A stretch of 6,502 nt of DNA from JBCCGE01 sp039029455 (GTDB taxonomy: Bacteria; Pseudomonadota; Gammaproteobacteria; Arenicellales; Poriferihabitantaceae). The position numbers and the translations under genes were made by a program. The notes beneath the pieces are model-generated. The model had not been told where the DNA came from. It saw nothing but the letters and a program-made list of their open reading frames with translations, and searched no databases. Shown one piece after another: positions 1 through 5,851 of the stretch (positions within the stretch are counted from its first letter, which is position 1; the number at the start of each line of letters is the position of its first letter). The DNA is taken from assembly GCA_039029455.1 (NCBI GenBank), contig JBCCGE010000139.1, positions 1-6,502 on the forward strand, written 5' to 3'.

Positions 1-329
1 CCTGACCGCACAGCGCACTGTTCGGCATACGCAATCAGAATTGAACCCAGACCTTTTCCCTGACTGTCGGGGTGCACAGCCACATTGTCCATGAGCATGA
101 ATTCTGACTGTGGAACGAGCACAAGCACACCGACAATCTCATCCTGAATAGCCAGTACATGAACGCGCTCCTGACTGATGAGTAAGTCATAGTTGGCAAG
201 TACTGGCCCGGCAGGTTTGCCGATCTTCTCCTCGTAGCGTCCGTACGCTGCAGCTACACAACTTCGAACCGCTTCCAGATCTCCTGACTTCGCTTGCCGA
301 ATCGGATCAGAATCAGGAGATTGAATCAC
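1..329 (-). CDS. GNAT family N-acetyltransferase, 3' end cut by window edge
   Basis: The frame read leftward from a GTG at 327-329 gives about 109 residues and runs off the left edge. It starts VIQSPDSDPIRQAKSGDLEAVRSCV, continues through YGRYEEKIGKPAGPVLANYD, then QDEIVGVLVLV, the beta-4 strand MDNVAVHPD, and the acetyl-CoA pyrophosphate loop QGKGLG (about residues 90-95, the R/Q-x-x-G-x-G/A signature) followed by SILIAYAEQCA. This is a typical single-domain GNAT whose last third is missing. No ATG is available upstream in frame: a TAA lies at 345-347, so the GTG is the best start, with only a weak GGA before it. It begins 36 bases after the MetE-like stop, on the same strand, and no terminator is seen between them, so it may be the distal gene of the operon. 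The substrate, whether a small amine, antibiotic or protein N terminus, cannot be told. No link with corrinoid chemistry is visible. Confidence 0.88.
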   Translation of the reverse strand, partial: MIQSPDSDPIRQAKSGDLEAVRSCVAAAYGRYEEKIGKPAGPVLANYDLLISQERVHVLAIQDEIVGVLVLVPQSEFMLMDNVAVHPDSQGKGLGSILIAYAEQCAVRS

Positions 330-365
330 ACCTAATCCGGGGAATTAATCGACGTGGGATCGGGG

Positions 366-1421
366 TCAGACGGAGCCCGCAAGTGCGGCCGCTGCGCACA
401 TATTGCTAAGCTTCTGCAGCGCAAGCGCTCGACCGAGCATAATGACTCCACAGTCCGGGGCCGCGAGCAAACGCCGCTGATCAATATGATCCATTGCCTG
501 ATCCAGTCGGGCGCGAATCTGATCAACCGTCTCGACTTCAGAGCTGGCCACGGTAACTACGCCGAGTATGACTGAGGTGGTTTTGTAACGCTCAAGAAGC
601 GACAGATCATTCATACAATGAGCATCCTCCATCGAAACCTGATCGACCGAACTGTCATCGACCGCAATCGACAGATCAAAATAGCTGCTGGGATCCGCTT
701 TCAGATAGTCTTCATCATCCAGATGGCCGGGATATCCACAGCACATATGCATCACCCGAACCACATCATCGGATACGCCATGAAAACACCGATCAAGGCA
801 TTCGACTCCGTAGTCGAGTGCCTGCTCAACTTTCCGCGCAAACAATGGTTCGTCCACCTGAATGTATCTGCAGCCCGCTGATGCAAGCGCTCTGATCTCC
901 ACATTGAGCGCATCAGCCAGATCGAAGGCGAGTTTTTTCTCATCATCATAATACGCATCTGCGGTGGTATCGATAATGGTGAGAGGTCCGGGCACGGTTA
1001 TCTTTACGGGCTGTTCGCAGTGCGACTGGGCCACACGAAAATCCCGATCAAGAAAATGTCCCGATCTGGCGGATAGTTTGCTGTGAATGGTCGGCAAAGG
1101 CGCTACCGCCGCGCCATTGCGATGCACTTTCTCGGTCAGATTGACAAAATCAAACCCGTCAATATGCCGGCAGTGATAGTGAATGTAATTCTCCCGACGC
1201 TGTTCACCATCAGTGGGTATATCGATGCCGCAGTTCACCTGATCACGGATAGCCTCGGCAGTGGCCTGGTCCAGTAATTTATCAGGCACCTGATCAGCAA
1301 AATCATTCGTATAGGTAAACGCGCGACTTTCACCGTCCTGCTGATCTGACTCGGACCAGTTTCCGGTCGTGATGTAGCCCGGTTTTGGATATGCCCCGAT
1401 GCAGGTCGTTTGTATGGCCAT
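366..1421 (-). CDS. MetE C-terminal-like zinc methyltransferase (short cobalamin-independent methionine synthase homologue)
   Basis: A 351-residue protein matching only the C-terminal catalytic barrel of MetE (the full-length enzyme is about 750 residues). The candidate zinc ligands are all present: His225 and Cys227 (VMHMCCGY), Glu265 (VSMEDAH) and Cys324 (APDCGV). Other conserved elements are the N-terminal IGAYPKP, GIDIPTDGEQRRENYIHY (65-82), VPGPLTI (143-149) and IQVDEPLF (187-194). Such proteins activate a thiol, typically homocysteine, for methylation. Short 'core' MetE forms are reported to accept methyl groups from methyl-corrinoid rather than the triglutamyl folate used by full MetE. 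The location at the end of a corrinoid operon fits that, but the donor and acceptor are inferred. ATG at 1421 is the only reasonable start, since an in-frame stop lies shortly upstream. No Shine-Dalgarno sequence is evident. An alternative role is a demethylase that feeds another thiol such as coenzyme-like or degradative substrates. Confidence 0.87.
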   Translation of the reverse strand: MAIQTTCIGAYPKPGYITTGNWSESDQQDGESRAFTYTNDFADQVPDKLLDQATAEAIRDQVNCGIDIPTDGEQRRENYIHYHCRHIDGFDFVNLTEKVHRNGAAVAPLPTIHSKLSARSGHFLDRDFRVAQSHCEQPVKITVPGPLTIIDTTADAYYDDEKKLAFDLADALNVEIRALASAGCRYIQVDEPLFARKVEQALDYGVECLDRCFHGVSDDVVRVMHMCCGYPGHLDDEDYLKADPSSYFDLSIAVDDSSVDQVSMEDAHCMNDLSLLERYKTTSVILGVVTVASSEVETVDQIRARLDQAMDHIDQRRLLAAPDCGVIMLGRALALQKLSNMCAAAALAGSV

Positions 1422-1444
1422 ATCAGACTGAGTATGAGTTTGTG

Positions 1445-1479
1445 GAGACGCTAATTATCTCGAACGACGACAGCGTCTC
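1445..1479. repeat. Perfect 8-bp inverted repeat downstream of the RACo-like gene
   Basis: GAGACGCT (1445-1452) and AGCGTCTC (1472-1479) are exact reverse complements separated by 19 bases, lying wholly in the 63-base gap between the RACo-like and MetE-like genes. In the mRNA they could form a stem that shields the upstream message or sets the relative expression of the downstream gene. No T-run follows the downstream arm, so it is not a standard intrinsic terminator. An operator is also possible. The right-hand arm overlaps an in-frame arginine-rich stretch past the TAG stop, so part of the symmetry may be a by-product of those codons. Confidence 0.45.
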
Positions 1480-1484
1480 TCAGA

Positions 1485-3500
1485 CTAACCGCGGCGTCTG
1501 CGACGTCGCGAACGTCCTGAACCACCGTCATCATCTTTTGTGCCAAAACTTGGAGCCGGCAAGCTGACCTGCTGTCGCAACAATGTGTAGTCGGCGGTTT
1601 TGTGCGGAATCGCGAGCGCCTCTACGAAGTGATCCTGAAACTTTTGCTCAACTGCGGTTTCGACTTTTTGAATTCGTTTAACAACATCCTCAATTTCCGT
1701 GCGTGCGTCACGGTCGAGCAGTGTAATCGTTGCACCTGTACCCGCCGCATTGCCTGCGGATGTCACGTGCTCCAGATCACAATCCGGGATCATTCCCAGA
1801 ACCATTGCGTACTTGACGTCGATGTGAGCGCCAAACGCACCCGCGAGACGAATTCGATCAAGGTAATCGACTTCCAGCTTGTCCATTAACAACCTCGCGC
1901 CGGCGTACAGCGCTGCTTTCGCGAGCTGAATTGCACGCACATCATTCTGGGTAATCACAACGCGAACATCACCCTCATCATAAAGCACGTAGCTGAATGT
2001 TTTCCCATCCTGAATAATTCTGGGACTCTTTGCGGACAGTGTGCCGTTAACAACGCCATCAGTCTTGAGAATACCGGCAAGAAACATTTCGGCAATCACT
2101 TCAATGATGCCCGAACCGCAAATTCCCGTGATACCGGTACTCTTTGTGTCGTTATCGAAGGCTTCTTCGTTCGACCAGATTTCGGAACCAATCACCCTGA
2201 ATTTCGGTTCCAGTGTATCCGGATCAATTCTGACACGTTCAATCGCACCCGGTGCGGCGCGTTGTCCGCCGCTGATCTGAGCGCCCTCAAAGGCCGGTCC
2301 GGTTGGACTGGAAGCCGCAACCATTCGATCTTTGTTGCCCAAAACAATCTCAGCGTTGGTGCCAACATCAACAACCAGCGTGAGCTCATCCCGTTCATAA
2401 GGCGCTTCCGACAGGGTGGCAGCTGCGGCATCTGCACCCACATGACCGGCAATGCACGGCAGCACATACACGCGTGTGCCGGGGTTTGCAGTAAGGCCCA
2501 GATCACTTGCCCGGGTGTTGACGGCCTTGTCGGTGGCAAGGGCAAAGGGCGCACCACCCAGTTCGACCGGATTAATCCCAAGCAGCAAGTGATGCATCAC
2601 AGGATTTCCAACCAGTGTGATATCAAGCAAGTCCTCAATCGAAATTTCGGCAGACTCGACCAGTTCTTCCATCAACCCCTGAAGTGCTTCGCGCACAGCG
2701 GCGGTCATATCGACCTCGCCACCGGGATTCATCATCGCATAAGACACCCGACTCATCAGGTCTTCACCAAATCGGATCTGGGGATTCATCCGACCTGCGG
2801 AGGCGCGAACCTCGCCTGTTGGCAAATGACAGAGGTGTGCAGCGATCGTTGTGGAGCCAACGTCTACTGCCATCCCGTAGGCATCCGCTTTCAATCCGGG
2901 CCACACCGCGATGATGCGATTGTCTTGATGGACCGCTAGCGTGACCTTCCAGTTACCTTCCCTGATAACGGTCTGTAATTCGGGCAGGATACCGAAGTCG
3001 TATTCTACGTTTTGCAATCCCCAATCGGCTTCCAGTCCGGCCAGCATCCGCTCCAGATCGCCACTCGGTTCATGCATGTCCGGCTCCTGCACATCCACAT
3101 AGTACAGCCGAATCGATGGATTAATGTTGATGTCGTGGACGTCGACTCGCTTGCGGACAACCTGTTTGTGTGCCTGACTCTCTTCGGGTATGTCGATGAC
3201 GACGTCTCCCCGCAATTTGGCCTGACACCCAAGTCGCCGCGTCAGCGGCACGTCATCGTCAAAAAAGAATTCCTCGCTCTCGCTTCTCTCGCTTAAGCTG
3301 GATTCGTCAGAGTGAATACCAAATTTTGCGAATTCACCAATGCTCTGATCAATCTGGCAGCGATCACAGATACCGCGACCACCGCACACCGTATCGAGAT
3401 CAACCCCAAGCTGCTGCGCGGCCTCGAGTACCGATTTGCCGACCTGAATCTGGCCCCGTTTACCCGATGGCGTGAAGACTACCTGGACAAAGTCGCCCAT
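1485..3500 (-). CDS. Corrinoid activation protein, RACo/RamA-like (2Fe-2S + ASKHA, DUF4445), with Arg-rich tail
   Basis: Predicted ATP-dependent reductase that returns inactive cob(II)alamin on the carrier protein to methyl-accepting cob(I)alamin. Of 671 residues, about 1-105 form a plant-type ferredoxin domain with cluster ligands Cys39, Cys45, Cys48 and Cys92 (CGGRGICDRC, then GCQAKL). A linker and middle domain follow to about 205. The ASKHA/DUF4445 region then shows AVDVGSTT (phosphate loop, about 211-218), the MNPQIRFGEDLMSRV segment (238-252), a second loop VVDVGTNAE (376-384), SGGQRAAPGAIE, GICGSGIIE and LAGAFGAH near the C terminus. Domain order and length match RACo of acetogens and RamQ-type activators, rather than the ferredoxin-type C terminus of methanogen RamA. 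The protein ends in GGSGRSRRRRRRG (659-671) before a TAG stop, like the tail of the MeTr-like protein. It starts at ATG 3500, 4 bases after the GFA gene; a GGAG lies upstream but is too distant for a good ribosome site. Assignment is strong; its exact partner is inferred to be the carrier encoded at the right edge. Confidence 0.94.
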   Translation of the reverse strand: MGDFVQVVFTPSGKRGQIQVGKSVLEAAQQLGVDLDTVCGGRGICDRCQIDQSIGEFAKFGIHSDESSLSERSESEEFFFDDDVPLTRRLGCQAKLRGDVVIDIPEESQAHKQVVRKRVDVHDININPSIRLYYVDVQEPDMHEPSGDLERMLAGLEADWGLQNVEYDFGILPELQTVIREGNWKVTLAVHQDNRIIAVWPGLKADAYGMAVDVGSTTIAAHLCHLPTGEVRASAGRMNPQIRFGEDLMSRVSYAMMNPGGEVDMTAAVREALQGLMEELVESAEISIEDLLDITLVGNPVMHHLLLGINPVELGGAPFALATDKAVNTRASDLGLTANPGTRVYVLPCIAGHVGADAAAATLSEAPYERDELTLVVDVGTNAEIVLGNKDRMVAASSPTGPAFEGAQISGGQRAAPGAIERVRIDPDTLEPKFRVIGSEIWSNEEAFDNDTKSTGITGICGSGIIEVIAEMFLAGILKTDGVVNGTLSAKSPRIIQDGKTFSYVLYDEGDVRVVITQNDVRAIQLAKAALYAGARLLMDKLEVDYLDRIRLAGAFGAHIDVKYAMVLGMIPDCDLEHVTSAGNAAGTGATITLLDRDARTEIEDVVKRIQKVETAVEQKFQDHFVEALAIPHKTADYTLLRQQVSLPAPSFGTKDDDGGSGRSRRRRRRG

Positions 3501-3504
3501 ATCG

Positions 3505-3885
3505 TCAGTCTAACTCCGGGACAATCTGATAGTCACTGGCATCTTCAACAAAGATGTTGTGACTGGTGGACAGTCCGGTCGGCTTGTCCAGCGTTCCCGC
3601 GGTTACGCTGATGCCGTCATCTTCATGACGCCGCCAGAACAGGTTTCCGCCGCATCGACTGCAGAATCCGCGCTCGGCGAGATCTGAAGACCGATACCAT
3701 GACAGGGTTTCCTCGCGAGTCAGCTCAAATCGATCTTTGGCAACACGAGTTGCGGCAAAGTGATGACCGCTGGTTTTCTGGCACTGACCGCAAAAGCAGT
3801 TGATGACGGGGCGCAATTCACCATGAAGACGATAGGCGACGCCTCCACACAGACAACTTCCAGTGGCTGTATTGCTTACCGTCAT
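3505..3885 (-). CDS. GFA/CENP-V family zinc protein
   Basis: A 126-residue protein of the glutathione-dependent formaldehyde-activating enzyme (GFA) superfamily. It shows the family's zinc-binding cysteines: Cys11-x-Cys13 (SCLCGG), Cys30-x-Cys32-x2-Cys35 (NCFCGQCQKTSG) and Cys75-x2-Cys78 (FCSRCGGNLFW), in the usual order and spacing, and full family length. The founding member was proposed to join formaldehyde to glutathione; that activity is not established for most members, many of which have unknown or different substrates. It starts at ATG 3885, 29 bases after the MeTr-like gene, and its TGA stop is only 4 bases before the RACo-like ATG, so the two are almost certainly cotranscribed and possibly translationally coupled. 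Its position inside a methyl-transfer operon makes a role in C1 or thiol chemistry attractive, but this is inference and it could be a passenger gene. Confidence 0.92.
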   Translation of the reverse strand: MTVSNTATGSCLCGGVAYRLHGELRPVINCFCGQCQKTSGHHFAATRVAKDRFELTREETLSWYRSSDLAERGFCSRCGGNLFWRRHEDDGISVTAGTLDKPTGLSTSHNIFVEDASDYQIVPELD

Positions 3886-3914
3886 CGCGCAGTCAATCAG
3901 AGTGCCTGAGAATT

Positions 3915-4820
3915 CTAGGCGGATCGACGACGGCGTCTGGAGCCGCGGCCGCCACTTGCGCTTTCGCCCTCCGGAGCCGGTTCGCGATATTTCTTCAGCC
4001 AGTTCACGCAGTTAGGGTCATGCCCCATCACTACATTCGCGGCCATAATCCCCTGCACAACTTCTTCGTGCAGTGGATTGGTGATTGCTGAGGTCATACC
4101 GGCACCAATCGCCATGCTGAGAAAATGGGCGTCCATACCCTTACGGTTGGGAATGCCGAAACTGAAATTGGACGCACCACAGGTCGTGTTTACATCCAGC
4201 TCCTCGCGCAGACGCTTCACCAGATGAACCACCTGGCGTCCAGCGCTGTTTACCGCGCCGACCGGCATCACCAGTGGATCAACCACAATATCGTTGTGTG
4301 GAATTCCATAATCGGCAGCTCGCTCCACGATTTTTTTAGCGACATCGAACCGCTCATCCGGATTTTCCGATATGCCCGCTTCGTCGTTTGAGATCGCAAC
4401 AACAGCACAGTTGTATTTCGCCACCAGCGGCAGAACGACTTCGAGTCGTTCATCTTCTCCGGTAACGGAATTCAGCAAAGGCTTGCCCTGATACACTTCC
4501 AGACCTGCTTCCAGCGCCGCAACAATAGACGAATCAATAGACAGAGGAACGTCTGTAATGGACTGCACCAGTTTGATCGCGTCCGCCAGGATTGCGGGCT
4601 CATCGGCCAGCGGAATACCTGCGTTGACGTCAAGCATATGCGCGCCGGCGGCTACCTGCGCCAGTGCATCTCTTTCGACCCGACTGTAGTCGCCATTTTT
4701 CATTTCCTCCGCCAGAATCTTGCGACCGGTCGGATTTATTCGCTCACCGATGATGACGAAGGGTTGATCAAAACCTATTTTCAGTTCTCTTTTCGCTGAA
4801 CTGATGACGGTGTCTGTCAT
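3915..4820 (-). CDS. Methyltetrahydrofolate:corrinoid methyltransferase (MeTr/MtgA-like pterin-binding TIM barrel) with Arg-rich tail
   Basis: Predicted to move a methyl group between a corrinoid protein and tetrahydrofolate; in this setting probably from methyl-corrinoid to THF, feeding the folate C1 pool. The 301 residues carry the pterin-binding (DHPS-like) fold: GERINPTG (25-32), LDVNAG (63-68), SIDSS (94-98), NSVTGE (117-122), VVDPLVMPVG (179-188) and GASNFSFG (215-222). Asn218 sits where MeTr enzymes have the asparagine that helps activate the pterin N5. The family is usually about 260-280 residues; the extra length here is a C-terminal tail of small residues and arginine (SGGRGSRRRRRSA) running to the TAG stop. 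A closely similar tail ends the RACo-like protein of the same operon. It begins with ATG at 4820; no well-placed Shine-Dalgarno sequence is seen. Folate-synthesis FolP is unlikely because the motifs are of the MeTr subgroup and the neighbours are corrinoid proteins. The physiological direction is inferred. Confidence 0.92.
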   Translation of the reverse strand: MTDTVISSAKRELKIGFDQPFVIIGERINPTGRKILAEEMKNGDYSRVERDALAQVAAGAHMLDVNAGIPLADEPAILADAIKLVQSITDVPLSIDSSIVAALEAGLEVYQGKPLLNSVTGEDERLEVVLPLVAKYNCAVVAISNDEAGISENPDERFDVAKKIVERAADYGIPHNDIVVDPLVMPVGAVNSAGRQVVHLVKRLREELDVNTTCGASNFSFGIPNRKGMDAHFLSMAIGAGMTSAITNPLHEEVVQGIMAANVVMGHDPNCVNWLKKYREPAPEGESASGGRGSRRRRRSA

Positions 4821-4831
4821 TTTAGTAACTC

Positions 4832-4849
4832 AAAAATTCCCTTACGGGA
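4832..4849 (-). terminator. Possible weak hairpin with T-run between the 'virulence factor' and MeTr-like genes
   Basis: On the minus strand TCCC-GTAA-GGGA forms a four-base stem closed by a GNRA-type tetraloop (GTAA), followed after one base by TTTTT (4832-4836). The layout resembles a minimal intrinsic terminator or attenuator inside the 67-base gap, the longest in the window. The stem is short, so it may only pause RNA polymerase, mark an mRNA processing end, or have no role. Confidence 0.25.
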
Positions 4850-4887
4850 GGTGGAAAATAGGCCGCCAAACGCCGCGACCCTGCTTA

Positions 4888-5193
4888 TTAACTGTCCCCG
4901 GGTTCGTTACCCAGATTTTTTACCAATGCCATCAGGCGCTCCTTGTCGTACTCAGCTTCCAGCTCGGCGGCGGCTTTTTCAGCTTCGGCCTTGAGATCAT
5001 CGCCACATTCTTCAGAAATACGTTTCCATTCCTCGAGATAGGCGTCCGTACCACCCTTACCTGCGCGCATTGCGGCCATATCGATGGCCTCGGAAAATCG
5101 GTCGGTCAACTGAACCTTAGCGGTCTCTCTGCGTTGCTTCGCAATAACCTGGGCAGGTATGTCTCTCCAGTACACTTTGATGAGTTGGGGCAT
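4888..5193 (-). CDS. Small 'virulence factor' family protein (PF13769-like), function unknown
   Basis: A 101-residue soluble protein. The opening LIKVYWRDIPAQVI, the central DRFSEAIDMAAMRAG and GTDAYLEEWKR match what I remember of the small family named 'Virulence factor' (PF13769). That name is historical; nothing here points to pathogenicity. The C-terminal part (about residues 62-92) is a charged, alanine- and glutamate-rich helix, possibly a coiled coil (AEAEKAAAELEAEYDKERL). It has no cysteines beyond Cys63 and no catalytic signature, so a structural, chaperone or partner-binding role is more likely than an enzymatic one (inference). It lies between DUF1638 (18 bases upstream) and the MeTr-like methyltransferase (67 bases downstream), a position I recall as recurrent in C1-corrinoid clusters of proteobacteria. 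ATG at 5193 is chosen because the family begins this way; no Shine-Dalgarno sequence is apparent. A tandem near-repeat, TTGATAC, occurs twice just upstream of the start. Confidence 0.82.
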   Translation of the reverse strand: MPQLIKVYWRDIPAQVIAKQRRETAKVQLTDRFSEAIDMAAMRAGKGGTDAYLEEWKRISEECGDDLKAEAEKAAAELEAEYDKERLMALVKNLGNEPGDS

Positions 5194-5211
5194 GTGCGTA
5201 TCAAGTTTGTA

Positions 5212-5823
5212 TCAAATGGTTGTTGTCGGTGCGCCTACAGTGACCTTGAGCGCCTGATCGAGGTGATTGTCACCGGTAAACACTCGTTCATAATCCAGTT
5301 CCAGATATTCAGCCGCAGCACGTGCACGTGCGTCGAGATCATCGTCATCAAGCTGAGCCAGATAGACGACCCGCTTGTAGTTCCCAAACATAAGCGAGCG
5401 CATCTCCGGATATTTCTCCAGTCCCATACCTTTGATAATAAGGCGATTGAAATGCCGGGCCAGATAGTCCGTCAGATAAAAGGTTCCAAGCTCTTCCTCT
5501 ACGATTTGCTCGAAGGTCGATGAGCCGCTAAACATTTCGTAGCAGTGCGCGCCCGGCAATCGCTCTACCCCTTCCCGCTCGAGGATCTTGTCCAGCAAGC
5601 CGCCGGTGCCGCAGTCCGAGTAACCGACCAGAATAGTCTCGTAATCGTCGCGATTTTCCTGAATTTTACGCTCGACCGCGTCCGGGATGAGTTGGGGTGT
5701 GTTGTGGTAGTCGGCCGGCAGGCACTGGATATCCAGCCCGTCCCACTGGTTGAGTTTTTTTACCCGAACCAGATCGTGAGCCAGTGCCCCACAGGCAATC
5801 ACCAATACTCGGGGCAACGTCAT
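5212..5823 (-). CDS. DUF1638 domain protein, putative accessory of corrinoid methyl transfer
   Basis: A 203-residue protein that I recognise as DUF1638, a family without an assigned reaction. Visible features: an N-terminal strand with ACGAL (Cys11), LPADYHNTP (His40), a YSDCGTGG segment (Cys71) followed by glycines, PGAHCYEMFSG (His93, Cys94), then TDYLARHF. The repeated Cys/His positions in loop-like contexts suggest binding of a metal or cofactor, but that is inference. There is no signal peptide or membrane segment, so it is probably cytoplasmic. It begins with ATG at 5823, 28 bases after the corrinoid protein, and ends 18 bases before the next gene, so cotranscription is likely. From memory, family members recur next to corrinoid proteins and MttB-type methyltransferases in bacteria and methanogens, which argues for a role in loading, protecting or recycling the corrinoid or in handling the demethylated substrate. 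The C-terminal third, with acidic DDDD and alanine-rich helices, carries no motif I can interpret. Confidence 0.88.
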   Translation of the reverse strand: MTLPRVLVIACGALAHDLVRVKKLNQWDGLDIQCLPADYHNTPQLIPDAVERKIQENRDDYETILVGYSDCGTGGLLDKILEREGVERLPGAHCYEMFSGSSTFEQIVEEELGTFYLTDYLARHFNRLIIKGMGLEKYPEMRSLMFGNYKRVVYLAQLDDDDLDARARAAAEYLELDYERVFTGDNHLDQALKVTVGAPTTTI

Positions 5824-5851
5824 CGGTGGACTCGGGCGCTACCTGAACATA

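Noticed and set aside
330..365. Terminator between the MetE-like and GNAT genes
   Set aside because: No hairpin with a T-run is visible in the 36-base gap.
1485..1487. TAG of the RACo-like gene as a pyrrolysine codon, because corrinoid clusters of methanogens use TAG this way
   Set aside because: Pyrrolysine occurs within substrate methyltransferases, not activators; only nine codons follow before TAA, and no Pyl genes are in view. Truncation or readthrough of the tail is a better reading.
2262..2939. Plus-strand open frame of 225 codons inside the RACo-like gene
   Set aside because: Fully antisense to a clear ASKHA coding region, Cys/His-rich without any recognisable pattern; shadow frame.
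3915..4820. Dihydropteroate synthase (FolP) for folate synthesis
   Set aside because: Shares the fold, but the motifs (GERINPTG, GASNFSFG) and the corrinoid neighbours fit the MeTr subgroup, and no folate-synthesis genes are adjacent.
5201..5218. Direct repeat of TTGATAC upstream of the 'virulence factor' start as an operator
   Set aside because: Only seven bases, lies at the end of the DUF1638 coding region inside the operon, and probably arises by chance.
4804..5523. Long plus-strand open frame (239 codons) across the DUF1638 and 'virulence factor' genes
   Set aside because: It lies antisense to two recognisable genes, spans their gap, and its translation has no domain or conserved motif; it is a shadow of their codon bias.
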